A stretch of DNA of 64,000 nt from Neelides folsomi (taxonomy: Eukaryota; Arthropoda; Collembola; Neelipleona; Neelidae), in NCBI GenBank assembly GCA_034687125.1, contig JAQGBZ010000154.1, positions 1 through 64,000 on the forward strand. Reading direction: 5' to 3'. Below the pieces are notes generated by a model. That model was not told the origin of the DNA, made no database searches, and was given only the letters and a program-made list of their open reading frames with translations. The position numbers and the translations under genes were made by a program. Below, one piece after another: positions 22,314 through 36,042 of the stretch; the stretch's first letter is position 1; every line of letters begins with the position of its first letter.

Positions 22314-25300
22314 TTAGAAAAGGGTGTCATCAGGCGACCGAGCATGCGGATCCCAAGCTCTTAGATTTGCCAAGGCTCTATTGAATTGTCGAACCCAAAC
22401 ATCTCTCTCCTCTTTTGTGTCAGCCGACATAAGATGACGAATGGCAGTATAATCTCCATGAACAGCAGTGGTCAAAGACTCGGCGTCGTCGTCCCTCACT
22501 TCCCTCGTTGTGACAATAAGGAAAGTGTTCATTCTAGCGCAAACATCGCGGTTGCATGGCCCAACTCTCGTTGTCACACAATAACGAAGAGCGATTTCAC
22601 CAATTGGTTCCTAAAATTATTTGTTTTATTAGCATCATCGTCTCTATACCGCCCCTTTAAGACAAAAAAGTCTATTTATATATATTAATTTATACCTTGG
22701 TCATTTCATCGTCAGGATACATCCAATATGCGAGAGTTGAAGGTGTGAGTTTACACCATCTTCTACGCCAAGCTCCAAATCCAGACACATCATCGAAAAG
22801 AGTGAGAAATCCACGTTCTTCGATTCCTCCAACTGCTGAGCAATTCATTCTCATGGAGAGACTTCCTTCCAATGGGCTCGTATACAGAACTCGTTCGAGA
22901 TTCCAATGACTTCTCTGAAGGGTCGAAATATCAATGGAGAGAAATCCTTCCATTCTGAAGTTGCTAGTTCTGACAGCATTTGGTCCAGCGGGACTCGCTG
23001 TCACTGGAGTCTTCAAAGACTTGTTCTTTTTTGGAGTCAATAAACTCTTGCCCTTTGTCTCTTGCTGAAATTAGTAATCAAAGTTAAATAAATATGCATT
23101 TCTACTTATACTAATTAAATTAATAAACCTTTGAAGTTGATGTATGGTATAAAACTTACTTTTTTGATATGATATTTTGCTTCATGTGGAAGAAACTCTT
23201 TCATTGTTTTAAGCACATAGATCTCCAGTCTCACTTTAAAATCAGGCTCGAGTGAGTTGATATTAAAAGTGTTTGGGAATGAAAGAACACCGCCATGAAT
23301 GTTGGGAGATGAAACGCCATGCCCAAAGGAAACAAGAGAAGAATGCTCAACATGAGTTCTATACTTTAAAAGAGCGAAGAAATGAAGAACTGCTTCTTCT
23401 TTACATGCTCGATTGATAATCTCTTTCTTCAATTGAATCCTGATCTCACTGATACTCAAATTCCCGTTGCTCGAAGGTCCAAGATCAGCCTTTGAAGGCG
23501 AATATCGATCGATTCCCAATGCTCCGTCGGTTTTAAGTCGGTGAATTTCTGATATGGCTGCCATTCGTTTTTCAGCTATTCAATAAATATGGTGTTAAAA
23601 GGTTAAAACTGTTGAATACACTAACAAACAGTGACTAAATAATCTTAAATGTAGATTAATTAATGTATAATGTTTTTTTAAAAGATAGAAACTCACTAGC
23701 AATGAGTAGAACTTTTTCGCATTCAACATTTTCGGTTGATTCAGAAAACTCAACTGTTGATTTGCACAGATTGAGGGCTTTGCTAACTTGAGCAATGTTC
23801 TTTTGATGGCCCATAACCTAAAAATTAATTTTTTTAAATACTTGTAAAGGAATATCAAACTAAGTAATTTTATGGACAATACTAATTATCAATTCATCGT
23901 TTTTAGTTATAAAATAAGTCATCTCACCTCATCTTCGAGTTTTTTAATTTGCTCATTTATAGACGCTTGTTTAGCGAGCTCTTTGTTGGGAGAAGGAAGA
24001 CGTTCTTCCTCAACAGTCCCCATGCCCCTTTTTTGAGTACGCAAAGTTGACGTCGCGTTCTAATCAACAAAAGTGAACATTGAAACTTCGAATGTAATAA
24101 AATTTTATTTAAATAATGCTTCATGCCATGCAAATGATTTGACTAAGCTTTTGGAGTTTGGGAACATTGCAAGTTATAAGAATAAAAAATATATAAGAAA
24201 GTAAAAATAAGAATTTATCAAAAATTACCTGTGATTGCTGTTTTCTGTAGAAAGATACGGTGTGCAGAAGGGGAACTTGCGAGAGCGGGGCTGGTGAATC
24301 TTCCAACTTCAAAGGTGAAGAAGCGACAATGGGATCCGAGTCCTAATACAAACCTCATTATATCTTAATGTCTACTCTACCAAACGTTCTGTTCACTCAT
24401 CAGCTGCTTATAATATGACGTAAGCTAATAAATTACTATACTACAAGGTGTGCATTTGAAATAAAAAATGCTTAAATCAAAGTAACCTGAGATGAAGAGC
24501 GGGAATGGGAAGCAGAAGAGTGTGGGCGAGGAGAGTGGCCCTCGAGGACACTCTTCTCTATGCAAGCAGAATTGGCTATGAGAGTGGCAGAGGAAGAAGC
24601 AGTAGTAGAGTTCCTAAGAGCCGACTGGCGAGAGAGACGAACTAAAGATTCTTCCTCAAGGGCTGCCAACTCTTCTGCCAATCTCCAGGATTGCTTGGAC
24701 CCTTCTGCTGTAATAGTTCCTCCAGACTCTTCATTCTCCTCCTCTATCTTTGTATGAACAGGGGTCGAGGCGGCTGGGGCATCCAGTTGGCTCTTCGCAT
24801 AAAACAAGTGAAACATGTGAAACAATAAAGATGAGACAGAATACAATGAGCTTGCATTTTTTCACGAGGAAACATTAAGAGACATCGTACCTGACAGACT
24901 ATGTAAATACATTATTACAAATATCAAGGTATAATGATGATATTCGATATTAAGATTAATTCACAGACTCATTTATAAACTTCATTTATAAACTTCTCAA
25001 GGACTAATACATAAATAAGTGTTTATTTTATGACTAATGATTCATAATAAGTATATCATTATGATATCAGTCAATTTCTTGTAAGTATTTATATGAAATT
25101 AGATATGAGCAAGTTGAGCAAGTATCTGTAGTATGTATTAGTTTGCATACAGATATATCGTGCCTATATAATATATAGATTGAAAAGAAACACTAAACAT
25201 TTCAATGATCATCAAGAAGAGATACAATATGACACCCTGATGTAAATTCTTATAAAGATCATCAATTTATGACATTAACTTTTGTTTTTAGTATGTATAG

Positions 25301-28300
25301 GTATGTACCATATACAGGGTGAGGCTAAAGTCGCTTTGTTTTTTAATCATTTAATAACTTAAAGGTGATCATTGATAAAAATCTTTTATGATAGCAATAT
25401 AAGCAGCAATGGTTAAACATTAAATAAACGACAGTCATTTTTCTTTGAGAAAACGTGATTTCTCGCAGAAAAGGACTTCAGAAAGGAGGTTTTCTGTGTA
25501 TCGATGCCAAGATTTAGCTTAATTAAAAAGTTAAATTTCATTTTTATATGATATGATATACTCTAAGGAAGATACCAGCCAATTTTAATAAAAATCGATT
25601 AAAGAATAAAGATATGATTGATTTTGAACAAAACGAAGCGACTTTAGCCTCACCCTGTATATCCGTATGTACTCTATGTATCTACACTATCTAATACGCA
25701 TATACACAATTCTTGAGATATGAGTTTATACATAGATGAGATGAAAGACTATTGATAAATTAATTTTTCAGTAATTCAAAGCTCATAATTACATGTCATC
25801 ACTTAATAATGTTATTATTAATAAAGGAATAAACGGACTTTGTACTGTTCTGACAGACATAACTGTATGTATGTCTATAAATTATGTACGGTATATCTTC
25901 TTTTGAAAAATGTAAATATAAAACATATAACAATATAACATCTTAAACACACTAAAACATTAAACCAAAACCGCAAGTAAATGAGTAATTCAACAATAAA
26001 ATATTTTTAAAATGATGTATTATGTATTTATGTAAATATAAAATTTAGTAAGCACGCTTGAATAATATATCTGTACTATAGGGATCTTACACATTATGAT
26101 TTCTATCATATTTTAAATATGTGTGTAAAGTAAAAGTAAAAAAGTTGATAAGCAAACCACATCCACACTAATTGTAAGTATAAGATTGTTAATCTAATAA
26201 ATTAGTACTTGTGCAATTTACTGATAAGCTCCACTAACATTAAGCTTACAATATTACAATTAATTAAATTCTGTAAATATTTTATAATAGCTTTAGCTTT
26301 AGGTATACTTACTTTATGTACGTAAGCCTAACTATGACTTAATGGCCTAAAATGCAAAGTGTAAAAGTTAAGTAAAGTTATCAGCCTTCAAGACACTAGG
26401 ATAGAATTATTTCATGATAGTCTAGATTAATACAAAAGTTAAAATGAGAATGAAAAGAAAAATGTGAATTGGTTGTATTGAATACCTCAATCACGGTGTC
26501 CAACGTAAAGTCTTGACCTTCCAATGCTTCATCCATCAAGGCGTCGACATGTCGACACATAAAGGAAGTGGTTGAGTGGCGCTAAAATTGGCAATCAGCT
26601 TAATGGATTTGAAATTAAAGTGAAAGAAAGCTCACATCAATTGAAGGTCTGTAGCGAATGTTCCTCCTGACAGGGCTGTTCTTTTTAGCCTCCTTTTCAA
26701 TATGAGTCCCAAGAGACGCTCCGCTCATAATCGAAGCTTCAGACTCCATCGATTCTTCTGGCTCATAACGCTCGTTGTCATCGTAGTTTTCAGCCTCCGT
26801 CTCAGTCTCGGTCGCCTCAATGTCAGTCAGAGAGGGATACATCCGACCATCCTTTGGCTCGTTAACTTTAATCCTTTTTACATCCCTTGACCCTGGATAA
26901 TTATGTTTAGGAGAAACGCTCCTTCTTTTGGATGGGGAAGCGGAGTTTCTTTTGGGCGATCGCTCAGGTGACAAACTTATGGATCTGCGTGACATGTCCT
27001 TTGGCGAAGCTCTCATGCTCCATTTGCTCTCATTGTCCTCTAAATTCTTCCTTGGAGAGGACAGCATACTGGAAGTCGGCATTGGTGGTGGTGGCGGAGG
27101 AGGTCCCGATGGAGCACTCATTACCTCATCCTCAGATGAACTGTCCTCCTCTTGGACAATGGGAATCGCCCTTGCGGTTTCTTTTTGACTCGTTTCGAAC
27201 ATCTTTCGTTGGTTTCCAACAGTTCCTTTCAGATTCATGAAAGACTGATTTGCATTATCTAGAAAAAAATAGATCTTTGAGTAATATTAATAAGCCTAAT
27301 TTTTTTTACTTATTTAAACTTTAATAAAATTGTGTAATGAAAAGTAATATTAGGGATAATTAAAGATTAAAGTGTACTAATCGTAAAACCTTTCTTGGGA
27401 GAATTATCCCTAGGAGCAAAGTTCTTGGGAATTCTTGCAGAAAGAGGAGCTTGTTTGGCTGCTTGAGGAAACGGAGGCTTAAGAAAATCTTGCTTTTCAA
27501 ACAATTTCATTCTTTCAGCCACTGAGAGTTCAGCCGGATCTTTTTCGGGAATTGTCTGCTTCTGGTCGGCCTTTGATTCAAACATGGCAGTTTTGGATGC
27601 GACTGAAGCTTTCACAATCGGGACGTCAATCTTTCGCTGCTGTTGCTGTTGTTGTGCTTCGTGGGCTTTTGAAATTGCAGCGGCTCGGCTTTTGACCACC
27701 GATGTCGGTTTTCCTTCATCCTCTTCAAGTTCCATATCTCTGCCCAGAAAACTTGTGCTTCCTCTCTTAGCAGAACTTGGGCTGCTGTGGATTGGTGTTG
27801 GGCGAACAGGACTTCCAGCTCTCTTCGTTGCAGACGGAGGCTTCTGAGGAGAAGGCAAAGTGTATTTTCTTGGGCTCTTTTCTGGTGAGCATGAACGGGA
27901 TCTCTCTTTACGAAACTCGTACATCAATTTGGTTTTAGAGTCACTCTGAACATAACCCTGAGCCTCCTATAATGGAATAATTAAAATATTAATGTTGATT
28001 GTTTTATTAAGATTAAATAAATTTATTTTATTAGTGTAAGCGCAAATAAACAGGACTTATAATAATCCTTGAAAATAGTCACTCATTGTCAGGTAAGGTA
28101 AGTAAGTCATTTAAGACATTTTTTGCATAAATCGTCCAATATCAGCATCAGCTACAAAAATATTCTTACCAACGCTTTTACAATTGAATCATCCAGTTGT
28201 AAACTACAGTTTTTTGATCCAGAATCAACAAGATCTTCGGTGCTTTTCCATTTTCCGGAAATTATAGAAGCTAAACTCTTTGATCCATTCTGCCTTACAT

Positions 28301-29486
28301 CTAAGTTGTTACCAACGTTTGCCTCAGATTCATCGAGTGAAAGATTTGAATTGGAAGGCTCTACTTTACTAACGCTTGAAACTACGCTTGAATCGAGAGT
28401 TTCTACAGAATTATCAACCTCGGCTTTTGGCATTGTGGTTAATTTGCTTTTAATATTTTTGTTAGTATTTAAGCTTCCCCTCACCATAGATTTGTCTTGA
28501 ACCCCAAGAAAAGACTTTGTCGGGCTATGAGGCTTCTTAGGATTGAAGCTAAAGCGAGAAGTTGGTGAAGCAGCATGGTAGCTGGTGTCGTCTTCCCAAT
28601 TGTTGATCGTTTTAGCCAGTGCATGAAGTCTCGTTCTCCTCGATGCAGAATTTGTGACAAAAACTGAAGTGCTTTCGGTCGGAGTCTTCTCAAGAACTGA
28701 ATGGGAATGAACCGGTGAAGCAATTGGAGCCTCGCCATAAAGTTTTCCCAACTGGCTCAGGTTACGTTTTGTCTCAACGGAAACTCCGCCACGGGTTGAT
28801 CTATCCGGATCTCTTCCAATTGGAGTTCTAAATTCTTCATCAGATGATTCAGCCCCCTTGTCCTCTTCTTTTGCAGCTTCAACGTCCATCTCTTCCTCTT
28901 CCATCAATGATTCTTCCTCTGAGTCTCCGTTCCTCTGTTCTTCGGTAAATTCAAAGCTCACCTTTTTCAAAGCTCCTTTCAAGGGCCCGGATAAAGACGC
29001 AATAATCTCGGACTTTTCTTCTTCCACATTGATAGATTTATGCGATCCCTTGAGTGGAGATCGAGAACGCGAGCGAGACCTTTCGTTGACAACGGCATGA
29101 TCTTGGACCTCTTTAGCCTTCCTCGGTGTCTCGTACTTCTGAAGAAGTGCGTCAATCTTTCCGTCGCTCGACAACCCCGAAACAGATAAGGATGTTGAAG
29201 TGGAGGAGGAATTCTCCTTGTCCTTATTCAATGATTCAGCGATGGCTATACTTCGTGCTTTCGCCCTTTGAAGCATTTTCTACAATAAAATTTAGAAATA
29301 ATGATTTACTGAAATTTTTATAATTTTAATTCTGAATCGACAAAATTATTATTTAGTCATGATCTCGAGATTTTTACAGGGTAGTTATATAACTTATTTA
29401 TATTATCACTAATTAAACTCTCTTTATATTATTAAAATAAAAGTTAGTGAACTTACAAGTGCAAATTCATCTGCGTCGTCCGACAT
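22314..29486 (-). CDS. scra: Anillin (actin-binding cytokinesis scaffold)
   Basis: Twelve exons join in phase: 29486-29457, 29279-28170, 27966-27378, 27258-26636, 26581-26486, 24792-24487, 24342-24229, 24059-23928, 23817-23697, 23575-23160, 23064-22696 and 22610-22314; about 1,400 aa. The N-terminal half is disordered, Ser/Arg-rich with SP sites, a six-Gln run, a seven-Pro run (GPPPPPPPMP) and motifs expected for actin/myosin binding. The anillin-homology (C2-like) region begins near residue 1041 (ATEKRMAAISEIHRLKTDG; VLHFFALLKYRTHVEHSS). A C-terminal PH domain runs from about 1265 (GFLTLFDDVSGFGAWRRRW) to SADTKEERDVWVRQFNRAL. Anillin links RhoA, septins, actin and myosin II at the cleavage furrow. 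Intron 5 (24793-26485) is the longest and carries a MITE. The exon 3 donor (GTACAC) and exon 6 acceptor are the weakest junctions. The symbol is the Drosophila one (scraps). Confidence 0.92.
25311..25662. mobile_element. Mariner-type MITE in anillin intron 5
   Basis: Near-perfect terminal inverted repeats of about 30 bp start TACAGGGTGAGGCTAAAGTC at the left and mirror it at the right, with TA at both outer edges as a mariner-type target duplication. The interior is about 290 bp with no ORF. It sits in the longest anillin intron, away from splice sites. Confidence 0.85.
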
Positions 29487-31407
29487 GGTAAAATAGAACC
29501 TTCACTTTCGTTGATTTCAGTCTTCGAAAAAAGCTGTTATTTTGATGTCTCAAAATTTCCCCTTGCACGGTGTTTTAATTTAGGATTTAACGAGTCGACG
29601 GTGGTAATTAAAAAATCAGTTGTCAAAGGCAATTTGTAGATTAGAGAGAACTTTCGGTCCTCTTTTGCATTGTTATGGCTGTTATGAGATGGGAATGGGA
29701 GTGTTTTTGTCTGTCCGTTGTGCTTGTTGGCGCCTTCCGTTGACTCATCCGCTTTCTCTCGATTTGAATCCCAACGGTTGAACCAATGAGATTCATGTTA
29801 AAACCACGTTTGGTATATGCCCCCAACATAGGCATAGGCCCGATACTTCATTCAATACCTCATATACTGAAATGATCTTTGTACTCCTATCTTCTATTTA
29901 TTTACATACTCCGTCAATCAAAGTAAATAACTAAAGAGTCAATTAATTGATCTCTATGCTATGATTTATATTTATACAATAAGAAATTGACAATGATATT
30001 TTTATATTATTCAATGAATCGTCGTTTGCCTCCATTATGATTAAAAATTAAAACTAAAAGTATAGCTTATAAGAGACATAACTTATAATATAATTTACGA
30101 CTTATAATTTACCTTTATAATTTACCTGTAAGTTCAAATTGATCTATTGAAATTGATACGGAAGGGATCAATTCAAAAGGAAAAAGCATAATAAAAAATT
30201 TATTTGATCTGATATGTTAAACATGACAAACACACATAATTTATTCTTTTGTGCTTCTAATGTCCTAATCAACTACTCATCTATTCCACATTCTCAATCT
30301 TTTGTGGCTAAAGGATAAGTAGGAATTCATTGAAGAGGAATCAGTACGAATTCATTGAAGAGGAATCAGTTAAAACTTCAGTTCCAAGTACCCAACCATT
30401 CATGATTTATTTCTTTTGCCATTATCTTCACAAAAATCAAATTGCGTATCTACTTATATTATAAGACTCAATAACATGCTCTATGTATAACAATTGGTAA
30501 AAGAATTTATCAAACACACATTGTTTAAACTGATGAATAAAAATAATCTACTTTTTTGTATTTAATTAGAAGAAGCTATGAGGCTAATGTCTATAAGTGC
30601 AATTAAAATGTTTTTGAATGAAATTCTGCGATGTTAGTTTGTAAAAATATGGCAAGTAGAGTGGAGAGATTAGAGTCAAGTCGGAGATGAGCGCTATTAA
30701 AGGGTTCATCATGCAGGGCAAAAGAAAAAAAAAGTTGCAATTGTGACGGACAGAGGCTTTGAGGGAACAGAGGAGGTCATAAACATTTCCAAATGATTAT
30801 TATTGAAGAGGCATAAAGGTACTTCGGTCTTTTACGACCCCACGAGAGGAAATGAACTTCGGTTTCACAACCATTAAAATTCCCAAGTGTTTGTCTCGCC
30901 ACGGTTCCTCCTCCTCCGCAGCGATCTGAACCTTCATCTTACCGTTGTTCTTCTTCGCTTTTACCCCTCAAGCTTCGGAACCCTCATCGGATCAATAGTC
31001 CCTATTTACATCTTTTTTTGTTCAGAACTTATGTTTCAAAAATACTATATATTTGCTTGAAAAAATACGCTTTGAATATTTACGTATAAATAAACTATTA
31101 ACAAAGGTACCTGCCTACTTTTTCATATATTTTCACGACTGAATTTTATACTGGATATAAGTATAGCCGTTTATTAAATTATTTATACTTTTGCAGTTAG
31201 AATTAAATATATAACGTTTAATTTTCTTCATGGATGGTTGCACAGTCACGTAATACAAAATATTTTGCAAACTAACTAATAAAAGTATTTTGCAAACTCG
31301 AATATATACTAATACATTTTTCCTTGAGCTGTAGTAAGCTATGTCCATAATCTAATTTTTATTAAGATTCTTGCATTTCATTAAGATCTGCAGTTTCTTC
31401 ATAAATA
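29487..31407. other. Anillin promoter side and intergenic DNA
   Basis: Holds the anillin 5' UTR/promoter next to 29486. A GC-richer patch at 30650-30990 includes a pyrimidine-rich stretch. No gene could be assembled. A two-copy 25-bp repeat lies at 30323-30370. Confidence 0.45.
30323..30370 (+). repeat. 25-bp direct repeat, two copies
   Basis: GAATTCATTGAAGAGGAATC followed by AGT occurs at 30323 and again 25 bp later at 30348, differing only at the unit edge. Confidence 0.85.
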
Positions 31408-31526
31408 TTAGACCCTATACTTAGATCCTTTTATACTTAGGTTCTTTAGCATTAGTTCCTTTGGTTTAAGTCCTTTTGTTTTAGACCCTTTAGTATTTAG
31501 GCCCTATTGCATTAGATCCTCTATGG
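31408..31526 (+). repeat. Degenerate tandem array, eight units of about 15 bp
   Basis: Units start TTAG (once TAAG) and follow TTAG-N-YCCTTT-N-G-like sequence: at 31408, 31421, 31437, 31452, 31467, 31481, 31497 and 31512. Lengths are 13-16 bp. No ORF significance was seen. Confidence 0.6.
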
Positions 31527-31631
31527 TCTTCCCCCTACTTTTATTTAGATTGATATTACATGTTACCTTTTTCTAAATGGTAAAGTTCATTTAATTTTCT
31601 TATTTGTTTGATCTAAAATTTATGAATTCTA

Positions 31632-31696
31632 TATACAGGGCGGGCCATACGTTTCTTTCTTTTTTAAATAAACAATCGTATAAAAAAGAAAGAAAC
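31632..31696. mobile_element. Solo mariner-type terminus joined to a perfect hairpin
   Basis: TATACAGGGCGGGCCATACG resembles a mariner terminal repeat at its TA site. It runs straight into a perfect hairpin: GTTTCTTTCTTTTTTA at 31651-31666 and its exact inverse at 31681-31696, with a 14-bp loop. No second terminus was found, so this is an end fragment. Confidence 0.55.
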
Positions 31697-34600
31697 TTAT
31701 ACAACTAAATTATTGATGTTGGTATAAACGTTTCTATTATATTATTTAAAGATATGCAATAATTTTCTCAATTAAACTCCTGCATAAACAATAATTTATT
31801 GCATCTTTCTCTAATCCTTTTACCAACTCTCCAGACACGGGAAATGCGGAAGTGTAGGAGGTTCGTTTACGTGGTTCTCGTCAAAATTCTTAAGTCCCTG
31901 GTTGAGAATGAAAAGGAATAAATATAAAAGGCTGGATATAAATGAGGGCATAAAAAGCCTCTTCGGGGAAATTATTAAGAGAGGCACCCAGAGAGCTCCA
32001 CACGCTTACGGCCGTTTAAATCTACTATTAAAATTACGAGATTTTTATGTGACAGAACAGAAGGAGGTGGCCGTAAAGCAACAGCTTCGATCCTATTTCT
32101 CTTCATATTTCCTAGATTCACAATCTCTCCTCTCTCTCGGTGTGCGAGCTGTGTGACTGTGTGGTGGGTTGATTCTTAATGTTACGCACACAATTCCCCG
32201 ATTTCCCCCACCACGATTCCACCATATCCAGCGATTACCGGAACCCGGAATCTTATTCTTACTTTTCACGACTTTTATATTATACGTCCACGTTTTCCTC
32301 ATCCTATGCTTATAATCAAGAGTCTAGGGGCTCACACGAGGGATTTTATGATAAAGCCTCTTTTACGAGGAGGAACCGAAGCAACCGAAACCAACTTCCG
32401 TTCCTCTCTCGATGAATGAGCCTCTCCGACTCCAGCTGAAATTGTTTAAAAGCTCATTTGGGTAGCAATGGGAGTCTCTGGGAATGTATGAAAACCTGCA
32501 ATCTATAAAACTGAAGTTACTGCCAGCATTTTCCCTCAAATTCTCAATTTTGATGAATCAGGGAACAAACTGGCTGAGGGGAAAATCTGTTCATAGCTTT
32601 TAAATAGCAAGAGTAGAAGAAAAAAGAAGAGACGACTGAGACGAGCGACGTGACAAAGATGAATGTGTAGTAAACTTCGGACCTTTACAGGAAAGAAGAA
32701 GAAGTAGATCTTCATCATGATCATCGGTAGTACATATGATGTAATTGATGTTCCAAACTATGTAGATGCAAGTTTTTGATCTGCATCTTTTTTAAACATT
32801 TTCTTTGAGAAATGTCTTAAAAAAGAAACAAAACTAATTTTTTCCTTTCTTTAACAAAACTTCTGACATTTTTTAGAATGCCTTGTTAGAGATGAATAGA
32901 GAAAAATAACTCTTCAGAGAATGAATTGAGACGAATGAACTCAGCTCCACTTTCACCTTTATTCTTCACTTTACACTTTCTCAACATGTTTCTCTTTTTC
33001 AAAAGAGAGGAATTTGTGAAAGGAGTTTGGAAAATAAAGTTAAATTGCATTTTCACTTGCTACAAAATATATTTTTTCAATATCTTCTTTTATGGATAAA
33101 ACTTTTTTATGTATTGCTTGAATCTTCGATGTCTCGAATTCTGAGGAATTCCGAATGTGAAAGTAAACTAAACTGCTCTACATATACTATCAGTAATGTA
33201 GGTGAAACTCGAATTAGAAACAGAAAGACTTACGAAATTTTATTTAGCATAAAAGATCTCTTATTGAATTGAGTGAGAGAGAACCCTTTTTATAATACCA
33301 AGGACGTTTTCACTGCTACTTACTATGTGTAGGTATTATTGATATTACATAATAATAATATAATATATTACTATATATTCAAATTTTAATTTCATAGGCT
33401 CAACTCAAGCTTGATTGACGTTTGACTGACAATGAGTGAGTTAAAGAAATTGATTTTTACCCTTTTGCAATTTTGATTTATTCCAAATGTGAAGTTCTAC
33501 TAAAAAAGTTTTGACTACGCATGTATTTATGATAGTGATAAGTACCATACATTATAATTATTACTCATGCATAGCATATAATATTACATCAGTTGTTAAT
33601 TAGCTATCATATTTTACCCCTAAATTATTAATTGATAATTACAATATAAATGAAAATATAAATGAAACATGATTAATTTACTTGTCGAAGAATTGAAACT
33701 GTTTATGTGAGAAACAATAGAATTCCATAAATTCTATTCTACAAGTTCTTCCCTTATTGATTTTGTAAATTGATAATTGAGTATAAAGGAATAAACTGGG
33801 AAGGAATTCCCCAATGGAAGTTTGATTAATCAAAGATACAACAAATACATAAGTATAAGAACGATGCAAGATTTGCTTGATATGCAACATGCAACTAAAT
33901 ATATTGCATTATACTAGCTATGCAACATATAATATCTACACTACACACTTTCCTGGAATATTTCACATGATTAAACTGGTCTTTATTAAGGAAGTTAAAT
34001 TGATCGTAAAATGCTGTAATAAAAGAGATGGATGATCGCGATGACATACAACTTAACTTTTGAAGCCTGATATGATTCTACTATATCACAATACTTTTCT
34101 GTATCATAATTGTACTTTACTAAATATTGGTATCCCTATATCACAATACTTTTCATTTATAATTCAAACAATAGAAATTAGCGCTTGATTAGGTAGGCAT
34201 TTGTAAATTATTTTATAGGTAAACAAAAGTGCTTTTGATTTGGATTGGGCAATTATACAATTCTTTTACTAAATGTAAATATGTACAGGAACATGAAGTG
34301 CATTATAATTTATGTAACATCAAGCTTGATGTATCTACTGTATTAAGTATAGTATAGTAATACATAATACTTGTGTATAAATCTTAAATCTTATATACAT
34401 AATATGTATTCAAAATACCCATATTTTAAGAATAATTAATATCTCTCTTCTATAGTACATAAACATAAACGATCTCGATCCAATTATATTAATATCATGA
34501 TTAAGTAAAAATTTAGATATAACAAAATTTATTTTACACTACCTTAAACACGTGTATTGATCGATTCATGTGAAACTAGTATGATTTCGTGATAGATTTT

Positions 34601-35216
34601 TTCTATTCTAATACAAGAAAAGGTGCCAGAATAATAAACAGCAAAAATTGAAATTATTGCAATTGTCTTTGCATGATCTTTCTATTTTATTCAAATACCT
34701 GCATGAAATATGTATGAGTGATTCGGAGATGAAGATCAGCCGATGTTCATTTCACACTCAACATGTCTTCTTTAAACGCAGCCTATGCGAAATTATCTTA
34801 TTTCTTTACAATGCCCGAATATAATTATATGCTTACCCATGTTTAATTGAATAATTGGATTAAAATATAGAAGAAATTTTTTGCCATTGTAATTAGTGGG
34901 ATTATGCTTAAACTTGATCTTGTTTATGGTAGTAGTATGGTATGACGTTTCCTGTTATTGTTATATAAATTAAAAGCTTTATATCATTTTAATCATTGTA
35001 TGGTGTGCAATGTGTTGAATACTTTACAGAAATATAAAAGATCTTGATCATCCCCAGTATTTATTTACTGCAAGCTGCAACGAACGCAATTATAAGTCCT
35101 ATTATACTGTTTTATACCTGCTCTAGTTTTTACTATACTTTGATGTAATTTAGATGTTGAAGCTCTTGCCATTCAAAGACCTTATAAATTTTGGAAGTTA
35201 ATAAATATAGGAATTA
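31697..35216. other. Intergenic, no recognised gene
   Basis: AT-rich apart from a GC-richer stretch at about 31840-32460, which includes an open plus frame (31902-32156) without a recognisable domain and a TATAAAAGG string at about 31924. A 19-bp direct repeat (CTATATCACAATACTTTTC) occurs at about 34081 and 34136. No gene model is supported. Confidence 0.45.
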
Positions 35217-35245
35217 TTGTTATTCCTAATTTCCGTTTTACTTCA

Positions 35246-35940
35246 TCAGCATAATCCGCATTTTTTTTGCCTTGTGAGATGTGGCGTGGTCATGATGAAT
35301 GACGACTTTGTTTCATTTCCGTACATTTTTGGGATCCATTTTTCACAGAGGGGTTTTAAGACATGTTTAATGTACCATTCTGCATTAATTTTTACTCTTG
35401 GCGGTACCTGAATGAGCGGAAAAACACCACGACCGGACATTGCGGCGACGACCATGAACTTTGTTTAAAACGGTCTTTTGGCACAACCCAGGAATCGGGA
35501 ATTTTCTCTCCTTGAGGAACGTAGCAAATTCTTCTTTCTTCATTTGAACAGTCTTTTGTTGCGAACATGACTTCGTCAATTGTCACCACATACTCGAATT
35601 TCTTTTTGTTCAAATATTTTTCCTTGAACTTTTTGGCGGTTTTAAATCTGCAAAAATCAATCTTTTAAATCCACGATTTAAATTTTGATTTCTCAAATTT
35701 CCTTACCTTTGTTGAATGTGATTTTCTTTGAGAACGTGAACTTTTTACTTCCTTCTCACATTTTTCTTTATTTTGGTTTTAATTAAACGGTGAACTGTGT
35801 GATGAGAAAGGTGAAGTTTTCTTACCATTTGTCTTTGGCTGGGTGGATTCTCCAAAGAGGTAAAAAGTTCAAATTTTCGCAAAACATCTTTGCTTACTTT
35901 TCTCGGTTTTGATTTCCTTGATGTCCGGTATGTATCTAAT
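35246..35940 (-). pseudogene. Second Tc1/mariner-type transposase fragment
   Basis: Minus-strand pieces, in order: a helix-turn-helix segment near 35920-35740 (KDVLRKFELFTSLENPPSQ, then MVRKLHLSHHTVHRLIKTK), the first catalytic block at 35613-35540 (KFEYVVTIDEVMF), then WYIKHVLKPLCEKWIPKMYG at 35380-35320 and a degraded second-Asp region near 35270. Frameshifts and stops lie between them and the C-terminal part is missing. It is a different family from the copy at 19.5-20.8 kb (different helix-turn-helix and catalytic surroundings). No termini were identified. Confidence 0.75.
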
Positions 35941-36042
35941 AATGTAAATTAGTAATTTGAGAGTATTTAATTCTAATTTCGATTTATGCTATAATATACG
36001 AATGCACAATAAAGTACTAACATAAGTTAGATGATATACTTA

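Noticed and set aside
31902-32156. 84-codon plus frame beside a TATAAAAGG string
   Set aside because: No recognisable domain, the TATA string lies inside the frame itself, and no initiator at the right distance was seen.
34081-34155. 19-bp direct repeat CTATATCACAATACTTTTC
   Set aside because: Only two copies with unrelated flanks; noted in the region entry but not convincing as an element.
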